5,338 nucleotides of DNA, taken from positions 1 to 5,338 of the forward strand of contig CANJYC010000154.1 of assembly GCA_947478985.1 (NCBI GenBank), written 5' to 3'. Position 1 is the first letter of the stretch; each line of letters begins with the position of its first letter. Source of the stretch: Acidobacteriota bacterium. Lineage in GTDB: Bacteria > Acidobacteriota > Vicinamibacteria > Vicinamibacterales > UBA2999. The notes beneath the pieces are model-generated. The model saw only the letters and a list, made by a program, of their open reading frames with translations, ran no database searches and had not been told where the DNA came from. The translations under genes and the position numbers were made by a program. Of this stretch, positions 1-5,338 are shown one piece after another.

Positions 1-78
1 CGCGGCGGGCACGAACACCGCCGGGTTCTGGCGGAGGTCGATGAGTTCCCTGGCGAGCAGCGCGCGCACCCGCCTCAT
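1..78 (-). CDS. ABC-2-type transporter permease, N-terminal fragment (cut by window edge)
   Basis: Only the first 26 residues are visible, beginning MRRVRALLARELIDLRQNPA and continuing VFVPAA. This is the cytoplasmic lead-in typical of ABC-2/NatB-like permeases, where an RELxDxxRNP-like stretch precedes the first membrane helix. The start is well supported: the ATG overlaps the stop codon of the upstream ATPase gene as ATGA, and an AGGAG Shine-Dalgarno sequence sits 8 bases upstream. The ATPase encoded immediately upstream is the natural partner, so this should be the membrane half of the same exporter. The membrane domain lies outside the window, so the call rests on this short N-terminus plus its position. 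The substrate cannot be inferred. Homology to NatB (sodium export) would fit but is not demonstrated. Confidence 0.8.
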   Translation of the reverse strand, partial: MRRVRALLARELIDLRQNPAVFVPAA

Positions 79-992
79 GACGGTGGCTCCTGGCCGAGCA
101 GCCGCAGATAGACCTCTTCGAGCGGCGCCTCCTCGGACATCACCGAACAGATCTGTGCGCCGGCGGTGACCAGTGCTGTGACGATCGCGGGCGTAGCGGT
201 TTCGGCGCGCGCGACACCGATTGAGAGGGTGTCGGCCTCGGCGCGCACGTCGTCGTAGCCCGCGCGCCGCAGGGCATCGCTGAACGCCCCGACGGGCGGC
301 ACGAGCCGTATGCGGATCCTGGTACCGAATACCCGGGCGCGCAGTGCCGCCGGGGAGTCGCAGGCGACGAGCCGCGTGTTGAGCACCGCCACGCGGCCGG
401 CGACGCGCTCGACCTCGTCGAGGTTGTGAGTCGAGAGCAGCACGGCGCACCCCTCGTCACGGAGCCGCAGGACCAGCGCCCGCACGTCGCGCGCGCTGCC
501 GGGATCAAGACCCGACGTGGGTTCGTCGAGCAGGACGATGTCGGGATGGTGGAGCAGGGTGCGGGCGAGCGCCACGCGCTGTTTCAGCCCTTTCGAGAGC
601 TGCGCCGCCGGCTCCAGCGCACGGTCGTGGAGGTCAAACAGATCGAGCGCCGCATCCACGGCGCGCGCCGGGGAGTCGAGGCCCTGCAGTTCGGCGTAGG
701 TCATCAGGTTCTGGCGAACGGTCAGCCGATCCCACAGGCCTGGCGCTTCCGTGAGGAAGCCGATGCGCCCACGCAGCCGCGACGCGTTGCTCCGAGACAT
801 CGGCTCGCCGTCCACGATGACCTGCCCTGACGTCGGCTCGATGAGCCCGGCGAGCATCCGCAGCGTCGTGGTCTTGCCGGCGCCGTTCGGTCCCAGCAGC
901 GCGAAGATCTCCCCCGGAGGCAGATCGAAGGACAAGTCCTCGACCGCCAGGCGTCCATCGAACCGGCGAGTCAGACGCGCGGCATTGAGCAT
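75..992 (-). CDS. ABC transporter ATP-binding protein (NatA/ABC-2 exporter type)
   Basis: This 305-residue protein is the cytoplasmic ATPase of an ABC exporter. Visible motifs in order are the Walker A GPNGAGKTT (residues 34-42), the signature LSKGLKQR (132-139), Walker B IVLLDEP (152-158) followed by the D-loop SGLDP (160-164), and the H-loop histidine in STHNLDE (H189). The Q-loop position reads GFLTEAPGLW (78-87), with glutamate 82 where most ABC ATPases carry glutamine; as far as I know this substitution is seen in ABC-2-type relatives. A C-terminal extension of about 90 residues after the nucleotide-binding core is usual for DrrA/NatA-like ATPases. The ATG at 990-992 is preceded by a modest AGG six bases upstream. 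The stop overlaps the permease start by 4 bases, so the two are translationally coupled. The E1 gene ends 51 bases upstream and may share the transcript. Substrate unknown. Confidence 0.95.
   Translation of the reverse strand: MLNAARLTRRFDGRLAVEDLSFDLPPGEIFALLGPNGAGKTTTLRMLAGLIEPTSGQVIVDGEPMSRSNASRLRGRIGFLTEAPGLWDRLTVRQNLMTYAELQGLDSPARAVDAALDLFDLHDRALEPAAQLSKGLKQRVALARTLLHHPDIVLLDEPTSGLDPGSARDVRALVLRLRDEGCAVLLSTHNLDEVERVAGRVAVLNTRLVACDSPAALRARVFGTRIRIRLVPPVGAFSDALRRAGYDDVRAEADTLSIGVARAETATPAIVTALVTAGAQICSVMSEEAPLEEVYLRLLGQEPPS
87..91 (-). promoter_or_regulatory. Shine-Dalgarno site for the permease gene
   Basis: Read on the minus strand the sequence is AGGAG, ending 8 bases before the ATG at 76-78. 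It lies inside the last codons of the ATPase gene. It is the clearest ribosome binding site in the window and fixes the permease start, indicating independent or re-initiating translation within one transcript. Confidence 0.75.
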
Positions 993-1043
993 CGGGGGCC
1001 TGGTGGAGCGGTGACGGACACGTCGCGCGCGGACTGCAGCCGC

Positions 1044-3206
1044 CTAGTACTTGGCGAGGGCGAGAATCGCCTGGAGGACGTCGCTCGAGTTCGGGAGGAT
1101 CACTTCTTCGAGGACCGGCGCGTAGGCGACGGGGCAGTCCTTCGCCGCCACCCGCCGGACCGGCGCGTCGAGGTGCTCGAACAGCTCGTCGGAGACCCGT
1201 GCTGCGATCTCGGCGCCGAAACCCGCTGTGAGCTGATCCTCGTGCACGACAATCACGCGGTTCGTCCGGCGCGTGTACTCCGCAATTGTGTTCCAGTCGT
1301 AGGGAATGATCGTCCGCAGGTCGAGGACGGCCACGCTCACGCCGTCTTTCTCCGCCTGTTGCGCGGCGAGCAGCGACCGTTGCACGAGTGCGCCCCACGT
1401 GACAATCGTGAGGTCGGTGCCCTCGCGCACCACCGCGGCCTTGCCGAAAGGCACCATGTAGTTGTCGCCCGGGTACGGTCCCTTGTTGTACGTCTGCCGG
1501 TAGAGGTGCTTGTGCTCGAGAAACAGCACCGGATCGTCGCAGCGGATGGCCGTTCGCAGCAGGCCGGCCGCGTCCTGCGCGTTGGACGGGAAGGCGATCC
1601 TGATGCCGGGCGTGTGCGCGAAGATCGAGACGCCGGACTGGCTGTGGTACGGGGCGCCGCCGCGCAGGTAGCCGCCAATCGGCACGCGGATGACGACGGG
1701 GCAGGACCAGTTGTTGGACGACCGGTACCGCATCATCGACAGCTCGTCGCGGATCTGCATGAAGGCCGGCCAGATGTAGTCGAAGAACTGGATCTCGACG
1801 ACAGGCTTCAGCCCGCGCAGTGCCATGCCGACGGCCCGGCCAACGATGTTGCCCTCGGCAAGCGGCGAATTGAAGACGCGATCGCTGCCGAAGCGCCGCT
1901 GCAGGCCGTGCGTCACCTTGAAGACGCCGCCCTTGCCCGACACCACGCTCAGCGCCTCGGCGCGGCTGGCGTCGGCGACGTCCTCGCCGAAGATGACGAT
2001 CCGGGGATCGCGCGCCATCTCGTCCTTCAGCGTGTGGTTGATGGCAGCGACCATCGTGTCGGGAGCGCCATGCGGTACGGCTTCGGTGGCGAAGGCCGAT
2101 GAGGTGGGGTCGACATCCGGTGAGAAGACATAGAGCGTCGCAGTGGCCGGGTCCGGCTTCGGTGCATCGAGCGCGTCGAGCGCCGCCTGGTTCACCTCGC
2201 GCTCGATACCGGCAAGGATCTCCGCCAGTTCGTTCTCGGTTGCGAGCCCGTCGCCGAGCAGCAACTGCCGCATGCGCAGGAGCGGGTCCCGCCGTGCTTC
2301 CGCCTCGCGCTCGGCCGGTGTCTTGTAGAGCTTTTCGTCATCCGACAATGAATGCGAATAGGGGCGGATGACGGTGGCGTGGACCAGTGCCGGTCCCTTG
2401 CGCGCGCGGACATAAGCCACGGCGTCGTGCATGGTGGCGTGGCTGGCGAGGTAGTCGGTGCCGTCGCAGCGGAACACCTGAAGGTGCGGGATGTGCTCGA
2501 CGATCCGCGAGATGTCTCCGCCGGGCGTCTGCGCTTCCACCGGGACGGAAATCGCGTAGCCGTTGTCCTCGACGAGGTAGAGGATCGGCAGCCGCTTCAT
2601 GCACGAGGTGTTGAGCGACTCCCAGAACTCGCCCTGGCTGGTGGCGCCGTCGCCGATGGAGATGTAGGTGATCTCATCGGCGGCGAATCGGGATTCGCGA
2701 TCGGGAATCGATTCAACGCGGCGGTAGATTTCGCCGGCCTCGGCGGCGCCGACCGCGTGCAGGGCCTGGGTGCCGGTGGCGCTACTTGGTGACGGGATGT
2801 TCCACCGGCGGTGCGCCCAGTGCGACGGCATCTGCCGTCCGCCGTTGGCCGGGTCGTCCTTCGAGCCGACCGACGCTAGCAGCATCTCGAGCGGAGTAAT
2901 GCCAAGGGTCAGACAGAGCGCGCGGTCGCGGTAGTACGGGAAGAACCAGTCGTGCCCGGCACGGAGTTGCGTGCCGGCGGCGACGAGAATCGCCTCGTGG
3001 CCGGCACCGCTGATCTGGAAGAACGCCTGACTCTGATTCTTGAGCTGGATCTCCTTGTCGTCGATCTTGCGCGACAGGAGCATGAGGCGGTACGCGGCGA
3101 GCAGCTCGTCGCGGGTCAATCCCTCGTGCTCGCGTGCGCGCGCTCGGGACGCGCGAGCCTGGGAATCCGCGCCGCTCGTCAGGGTCGACCCCTTCATACG
3201 CGGCAA
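1044..3206 (-). CDS. Fused E1 alpha/beta component of a 2-oxo acid dehydrogenase complex (branched-chain-type, ThDP-dependent)
   Basis: A 720-residue single chain joins the two normally separate E1 subunits that decarboxylate a 2-oxo acid and acylate the lipoyl group of E2 in the cytoplasm. The alpha part (about 30-350) carries the thiamine-diphosphate/Mg motif GDGATSQG (185-192) ending at N215 (EDNGYAIS), and the active-site loop SHSLSDD (284-290). The beta part (about 380-720) carries GEDVA (407-411), the likely cofactor-activating glutamate E451 in SPLAEGNIVG, and YHSQS (520-524) with the conserved histidine H521. The SDD loop, YHSQS and EHKHLYR (564-570) look more like branched-chain 2-oxo acid (2-oxoisovalerate) than pyruvate dehydrogenase, but substrate is inferred. 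No E2 or E3 gene is in view. The first about 28 residues are an Arg/Ala/Ser-rich, poorly conserved lead-in. The longest start is TTG at 3204-3206; the ATG at 3195-3197 (codon 4) is equally or more plausible, giving 717 residues. The gene is divergent from the cupin gene. Confidence 0.93.
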   Translation of the reverse strand: MPRMKGSTLTSGADSQARASRARAREHEGLTRDELLAAYRLMLLSRKIDDKEIQLKNQSQAFFQISGAGHEAILVAAGTQLRAGHDWFFPYYRDRALCLTLGITPLEMLLASVGSKDDPANGGRQMPSHWAHRRWNIPSPSSATGTQALHAVGAAEAGEIYRRVESIPDRESRFAADEITYISIGDGATSQGEFWESLNTSCMKRLPILYLVEDNGYAISVPVEAQTPGGDISRIVEHIPHLQVFRCDGTDYLASHATMHDAVAYVRARKGPALVHATVIRPYSHSLSDDEKLYKTPAEREAEARRDPLLRMRQLLLGDGLATENELAEILAGIEREVNQAALDALDAPKPDPATATLYVFSPDVDPTSSAFATEAVPHGAPDTMVAAINHTLKDEMARDPRIVIFGEDVADASRAEALSVVSGKGGVFKVTHGLQRRFGSDRVFNSPLAEGNIVGRAVGMALRGLKPVVEIQFFDYIWPAFMQIRDELSMMRYRSSNNWSCPVVIRVPIGGYLRGGAPYHSQSGVSIFAHTPGIRIAFPSNAQDAAGLLRTAIRCDDPVLFLEHKHLYRQTYNKGPYPGDNYMVPFGKAAVVREGTDLTIVTWGALVQRSLLAAQQAEKDGVSVAVLDLRTIIPYDWNTIAEYTRRTNRVIVVHEDQLTAGFGAEIAARVSDELFEHLDAPVRRVAAKDCPVAYAPVLEEVILPNSSDVLQAILALAKY

Positions 3207-3236
3207 ATTATGGCACTATCGGGAACACGATGACCA
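3207..3236 (-). promoter_or_regulatory. Possible promoter of the E1 gene in the divergent gap
   Basis: On the minus strand CATAAT (3207-3212) matches the sigma-70 -10 consensus at five of six positions, and TGGTCA (3231-3236) matches the -35 at four of six, with an 18-base spacer. The -10 sits in one of the few AT-rich pockets of the window. Transcription would begin near 3200, only a few bases from the ATG at 3197, implying a leaderless or nearly leaderless mRNA. The -35 lies over the cupin start codon, so the two divergent promoters would overlap. This is pattern reading only, and sigma-factor preferences of the host are unknown. Confidence 0.35.
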
Positions 3237-3595
3237 CCGCGCGGCTCCACCGCTGGGACGAGATTGCCCTTGAAAAAATCACCGAGATGATCTCGCGCAA
3301 GATCGTCGCCGGCGAACGCGAAATGCTGGCGCAGATCTACCTGAAGCGGGGCGCGCAGGTGCCGATGCACGCGCACGAGAGCGAGCAGATGACCTACGTG
3401 CTCCAGGGGGCGCTCAAGTTCATGGTCGGCGCCGAGGAAATCATCGTCCGCGAAGGGGAAGTCCTGCACATCCCTGCGCATGTCCGCCATCAGGCCGAAG
3501 CGCTCGAGGACACTCTTGAGCTGGACGTGTTCAGTCCGGTCCGCAGCGATTGGCTCAGGGATGAGGACGAGCGGCCCGCAGCGGACGAGCCGTAG
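3230..3595 (+). CDS. Small single-domain cupin protein, KdgF-like
   Basis: This is a 121-residue, one-domain beta-barrel cupin starting MTTARLHRWDEI. The first cupin motif is GAQVPMHAHESEQMTYVLQG (41-60), supplying H47, H49 and Q53; the second is EGEVLHIPAHVRHQ (75-88), supplying H87. This His-His-Gln-His set, the preceding SRKIVAG (22-28) and the tail DVFSPVRSDWL (99-109, with D99, F101, R105) match the pattern I recall for KdgF, which linearises 4,5-unsaturated monouronates from pectin or alginate breakdown. Uronate function is only a hypothesis, since no pectin or alginate genes are nearby and related small cupins are often of unknown role. An in-frame upstream ATG at 3134 would add 32 residues running back into the E1 gene; I chose 3230 because homology begins there and a GGGA lies just upstream. 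It probably acts in the cytoplasm, as no signal peptide is visible. Confidence 0.88.
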   Translation: MTTARLHRWDEIALEKITEMISRKIVAGEREMLAQIYLKRGAQVPMHAHESEQMTYVLQGALKFMVGAEEIIVREGEVLHIPAHVRHQAEALEDTLELDVFSPVRSDWLRDEDERPAADEP

Positions 3596-3638
3596 AGGGT
3601 CCCGACGCGAAAGTGCGCCGCGCGCGAGCGTGGGATGC

Positions 3639-3760
3639 CTTGCGAAATTACAGGTGGCGGGTCCTGTCGCTGGACAGCCCCACCCGTGCTCGGCCCTGTC
3701 GGGCCTGCGGCGCGGGCGGGGCGCCCCGTCCAGCGCCACCCGCGAGCGTAATTCCGCAAG
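3639..3760. repeat. Long imperfect palindrome with terminal inverted repeats (MITE/REP-like or structured intergenic element)
   Basis: The ends CTTGCGAAATTAC (3639-3651) and GTAATTCCGCAAG (3748-3760) are inverted repeats matching at 12 of 13 positions. Moving inward, further complementary blocks stack: GGTGGCG 3653-3659 with CGCCACC 3734-3740, CTGGAC 3670-3675 with GTCCAG 3728-3733, GCCCC 3677-3681 with GGGGC 3718-3722, 3683-3690 with 3709-3716 (two G-T wobbles), and GGCCC 3692-3696 with GGGCC 3701-3705 around a TGTC loop. The whole 122 bases can therefore form one rod with bulges at 3660-3669 and 3741-3747. ATGC flanks both ends directly (3635-3638 and 3761-3764), as a 4-base target duplication would. 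It fills most of the gap between the convergent cupin and rhomboid genes. It has no coding potential I trust and no T-tract on either side, so a classic intrinsic terminator is not proven. Confidence 0.6.
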
Positions 3761-3768
3761 ATGCTGTC

Positions 3769-4515
3769 TCAGTGGATGCGACGATCGCCAGTGCCCGAGC
3801 GCCCGCCTGCATAGACGTCGAACTTCCGACGCGTCCTGTTAATCCGCCACTTCGCCGCGCGGTACTTCAGCTCGCCGACCAGCGTCATCCGCCCACCCTT
3901 GAGATAGAGGTAGCCCACGACGAGTCCGCCCAGGTGCGTCAGGTATGCGACGCCTGTCGGTCCCTCGATGGCGGAAAAGAGCGAGATCGCTCCCATGATC
4001 ATGACGAAGTACTTCGCCGGGATCGGGAACACCATGTACATGTAGATCTGGCGCTCTGGGAAGTAGAGCGCGTACGCGAGCAGCAGCCCGTAGATGGCGC
4101 CCGACGCGCCAATCGTGCGCATGAAGTAGATCGCTTCAAGCGGCGCGACCGGCACGAGCGACGCCAGCACCTGGGTCAGCCCGGCGCCGATGCCGACAAT
4201 GAAGTAGTACTTCAGGAAGAAGCGCGTGCCCCACCGTCGCTCCAGCTCCACGCCGAACATCCAGAGCGTGAGCATGTTGAAGAGGATGTGGAAGATCCCG
4301 GCGTGCAGGAACATGTAGCTGACCAGCTGCCACACGGTCCGGTCCTCGATGACGCCCGCCGGCACCAGGCCGAGCCGCAGCGTCACCTCCGGCACGATCA
4401 TCCCGATGACGAACATCGCAACGTTGGCGATGATCAGCGCCCTGATGCCAGGGGTCAGAGGCCCTGGTCCGAACGACGACGCGAAATTGGAGGACGACGC
4501 ATAGCGGGATCGCAT
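3769..4515 (-). CDS. Rhomboid-family intramembrane serine protease
   Basis: A 248-residue polytopic membrane protein that should cleave membrane-anchored substrates within the bilayer. The catalytic dyad is visible: S138 in GASGAIYG (136-143) and H194 in HLGGLVVGYLYL (194-205). H76 and N80 in HILFN (76-80) match the oxyanion-site histidine and asparagine of GlpG, with the same three-residue spacing. Hydrophobic segments fall near 25-42, 62-88, 100-121, 133-152, 168-182 and 190-206, consistent with the basic six-helix core. A soluble basic tail (about 215-248, rich in Arg/Lys/Gly) follows. The reading frame is open to 4695, but that extension overlaps the MFS gene and reads as low-complexity Arg/Ser/Cys/Pro, so the ATG at 4513-4515 is preferred. 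No strong Shine-Dalgarno is seen. It lies 13 bases after the MFS gene and is probably co-transcribed with it. The substrate is unknown. Confidence 0.93.
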   Translation of the reverse strand: MRSRYASSSNFASSFGPGPLTPGIRALIIANVAMFVIGMIVPEVTLRLGLVPAGVIEDRTVWQLVSYMFLHAGIFHILFNMLTLWMFGVELERRWGTRFFLKYYFIVGIGAGLTQVLASLVPVAPLEAIYFMRTIGASGAIYGLLLAYALYFPERQIYMYMVFPIPAKYFVMIMGAISLFSAIEGPTGVAYLTHLGGLVVGYLYLKGGRMTLVGELKYRAAKWRINRTRRKFDVYAGGRSGTGDRRIH

Positions 4516-4528
4516 CGCTGCCAGTCTG

Positions 4529-5338
4529 TTACAACAGGGGGGCGGTCGGCAACACGCGGCGCGGCAACGGCCACGCGAGCGCCGCGCCGATGATCGGCAG
4601 GCAGGCCATGCAGGTGAGGGTCTGTTCGATGCCGATGCGATCCGCGAGCATGCCGACAAACGGGACGCTGAGCCCACCCATGCCCCAGGCGACACCCATC
4701 ATCAGCGACGACACAGTGGCGGCGCTGATCGGAGCGATCGTCTGGCCGAAGGTCACATTGACCGGCAGCGTCGACTGAAGGAGGAAGCCTCCCACGGAGA
4801 GCACCGCCACGAAAGCCCACCCCGATAACGTCGGTGCGACCGCGAGAAACGGCACGGCGAGCACGAGGGACAGCATGATCACCAGTCGAGCGCCCCATCG
4901 GTCGGCCAGCGGCCCGCCGAAGAAACTCCCGATGCTCGACGCGAAGAGATAGGCGGCCACCGCCGTGCCCGCGACCCCCACCGACATCCCCCTTCGCGTC
5001 AGCATCACCGGCATGAACGTCGAGAAGCTCATGGCCGTCAGGGTTCGCACGACGACGATCAGATAGAGAAGCGTGAGCGGTTTGGCGTAGGGGCGAAGCG
5101 ACCTGAAGCCCGAGAGCTCGTGACGCTCGTGGAGGCGGGGCATCGGCGGCACGTTGCGCAGACAGATCGCAAGCAATGCCAGTCCCGGCACCATCAGCAC
5201 CGGCGTCCACGCCAGGCCAAAGCGCTCCGCGAAGGGCGCAAAGAGCAGTGGACCGAGCGAGAAGCCCAGCGAGCCGCCGGTGATGTGAAACGACATCGCC
5301 AGTCCCTTGCGATTCCCGGACAGACGATGGACGGCGGC
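4529..5338 (-). CDS. Major facilitator superfamily transporter, Fsr (fosmidomycin resistance)-like, 5' end missing
   Basis: The frame stays open through the upstream window edge, with 14 codons (AAVHRLSGNRKGLA) before the first in-window ATG at 5294-5296. That ATG is therefore internal, and about 269 residues of the C-terminal two thirds are present. The visible start, RKGLAMSFHITGGSLG then FSLGPLL, is the helix 5 region of MFS proteins and resembles Fsr-type efflux proteins. A motif-A-like loop GGPLADRWGARLVI occurs between helices 8 and 9, and FVGMLADRIG occurs at the 10-11 loop. Long hydrophobic stretches throughout fit helices 5 to 12. Probable role is proton-driven export of a small molecule across the inner membrane; the drug assignment is by resemblance only. 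The gene ends 13 bases before the rhomboid start, forming a two-gene minus-strand unit. Confidence 0.9.
   Translation of the reverse strand, partial: AAVHRLSGNRKGLAMSFHITGGSLGFSLGPLLFAPFAERFGLAWTPVLMVPGLALLAICLRNVPPMPRLHERHELSGFRSLRPYAKPLTLLYLIVVVRTLTAMSFSTFMPVMLTRRGMSVGVAGTAVAAYLFASSIGSFFGGPLADRWGARLVIMLSLVLAVPFLAVAPTLSGWAFVAVLSVGGFLLQSTLPVNVTFGQTIAPISAATVSSLMMGVAWGMGGLSVPFVGMLADRIGIEQTLTCMACLPIIGAALAWPLPRRVLPTAPLL

Noticed and set aside
993..1043. Terminator between the E1 and ATPase genes
   Set aside because: No convincing stem with a T-tract is visible in these 51 bases, so read-through into the ATPase and permease is at least possible.
634..1398. Minus-strand frame of 254 codons spanning the E1/ATPase junction
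   Set aside because: It is out of frame with both real genes it overlaps and the translation is Arg-rich without motifs.
1011..2102. Plus-strand open frame of 363 codons antisense to the E1 gene
   Set aside because: It lies wholly over well-supported E1 beta codons and the gap after them; the translation is Arg/Asp/Val/His-rich with no recognisable domain, as expected for an antisense frame in GC-rich DNA.
3490..3759. Minus-strand frame of 89 codons crossing the palindromic element
   Set aside because: It overlaps the end of the cupin gene, has an Arg/Gly/Pro/Ser-rich translation, and ends exactly within the inverted repeat, so it is explained by composition.
3613..4593. Plus-strand open frame of 326 codons antisense to the rhomboid gene
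   Set aside because: The opposite strand encodes a rhomboid protease with intact catalytic residues; this frame is His/Arg/Asp-rich low complexity and also runs through the palindrome.
4516..4695. 60-residue N-terminal extension of the rhomboid protein
   Set aside because: It overlaps the 3' end of the MFS gene, and its composition is Arg/Ser/Cys/Pro-rich without homology signs; the ATG at 4513-4515 directly precedes plausible rhomboid sequence.
1..5338. CRISPR array, tRNA, rRNA, toxin-antitoxin pair or transposase
   Set aside because: No regularly spaced direct repeats, tRNA-like cloverleaf or transposase motifs were seen on either strand by eye.

Overview
This is a GC-rich bacterial window (roughly two thirds G+C by eye) with tightly packed genes, four of them read in full or nearly so, and two cut by the window edges. 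A fused E1-alpha/E1-beta 2-oxo acid dehydrogenase, a NatAB-type ABC exporter and high GC together suggest an Acidobacteriota-like soil or sediment bacterium (perhaps Vicinamibacteria). That assignment is inference; no rRNA or other marker gene is present.

Layout. Minus-strand genes fill 1-3206: a 720-residue fused thiamine-diphosphate-dependent E1 component (1044-3206, or 3197 if the internal ATG is used), then 51 bases later an ABC ATPase (75-992), which overlaps by 4 bases (ATGA) the start of an ABC-2-type permease that runs out of the window at base 1. The E1 gene is divergent from a small plus-strand cupin gene (3230-3595) whose metal-ligand pattern matches KdgF-type cupins. Only about 23-32 bases separate the two starts, so their promoters must lie in this gap or overlap the coding ends. 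The cupin gene converges on a minus-strand pair: an MFS transporter resembling the fosmidomycin-resistance (Fsr) group (4529 to beyond 5338, 5' end missing), and 13 bases downstream a rhomboid-family intramembrane serine protease (3769-4515).

The gap between the convergent cupin and rhomboid genes (3596-3768) holds the most unusual feature. It is a 122-base imperfect palindrome (3639-3760) with 13-base terminal inverted repeats (12 of 13 matching), flanked on both sides by ATGC. It can fold almost end to end into a single GC-rich rod with a four-base apical loop. It looks like a MITE/REP-like insertion or a structured intergenic RNA/terminator element.

Functionally, the ATPase and permease form one exporter. 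The E1 enzyme would feed a branched-chain 2-oxo acid or pyruvate dehydrogenase complex, whose E2 and E3 are not in this window. The MFS and rhomboid genes are probably co-transcribed but have no obvious shared pathway. No complete novel defence or mobile system is visible; the palindromic element is the best candidate for something undescribed.
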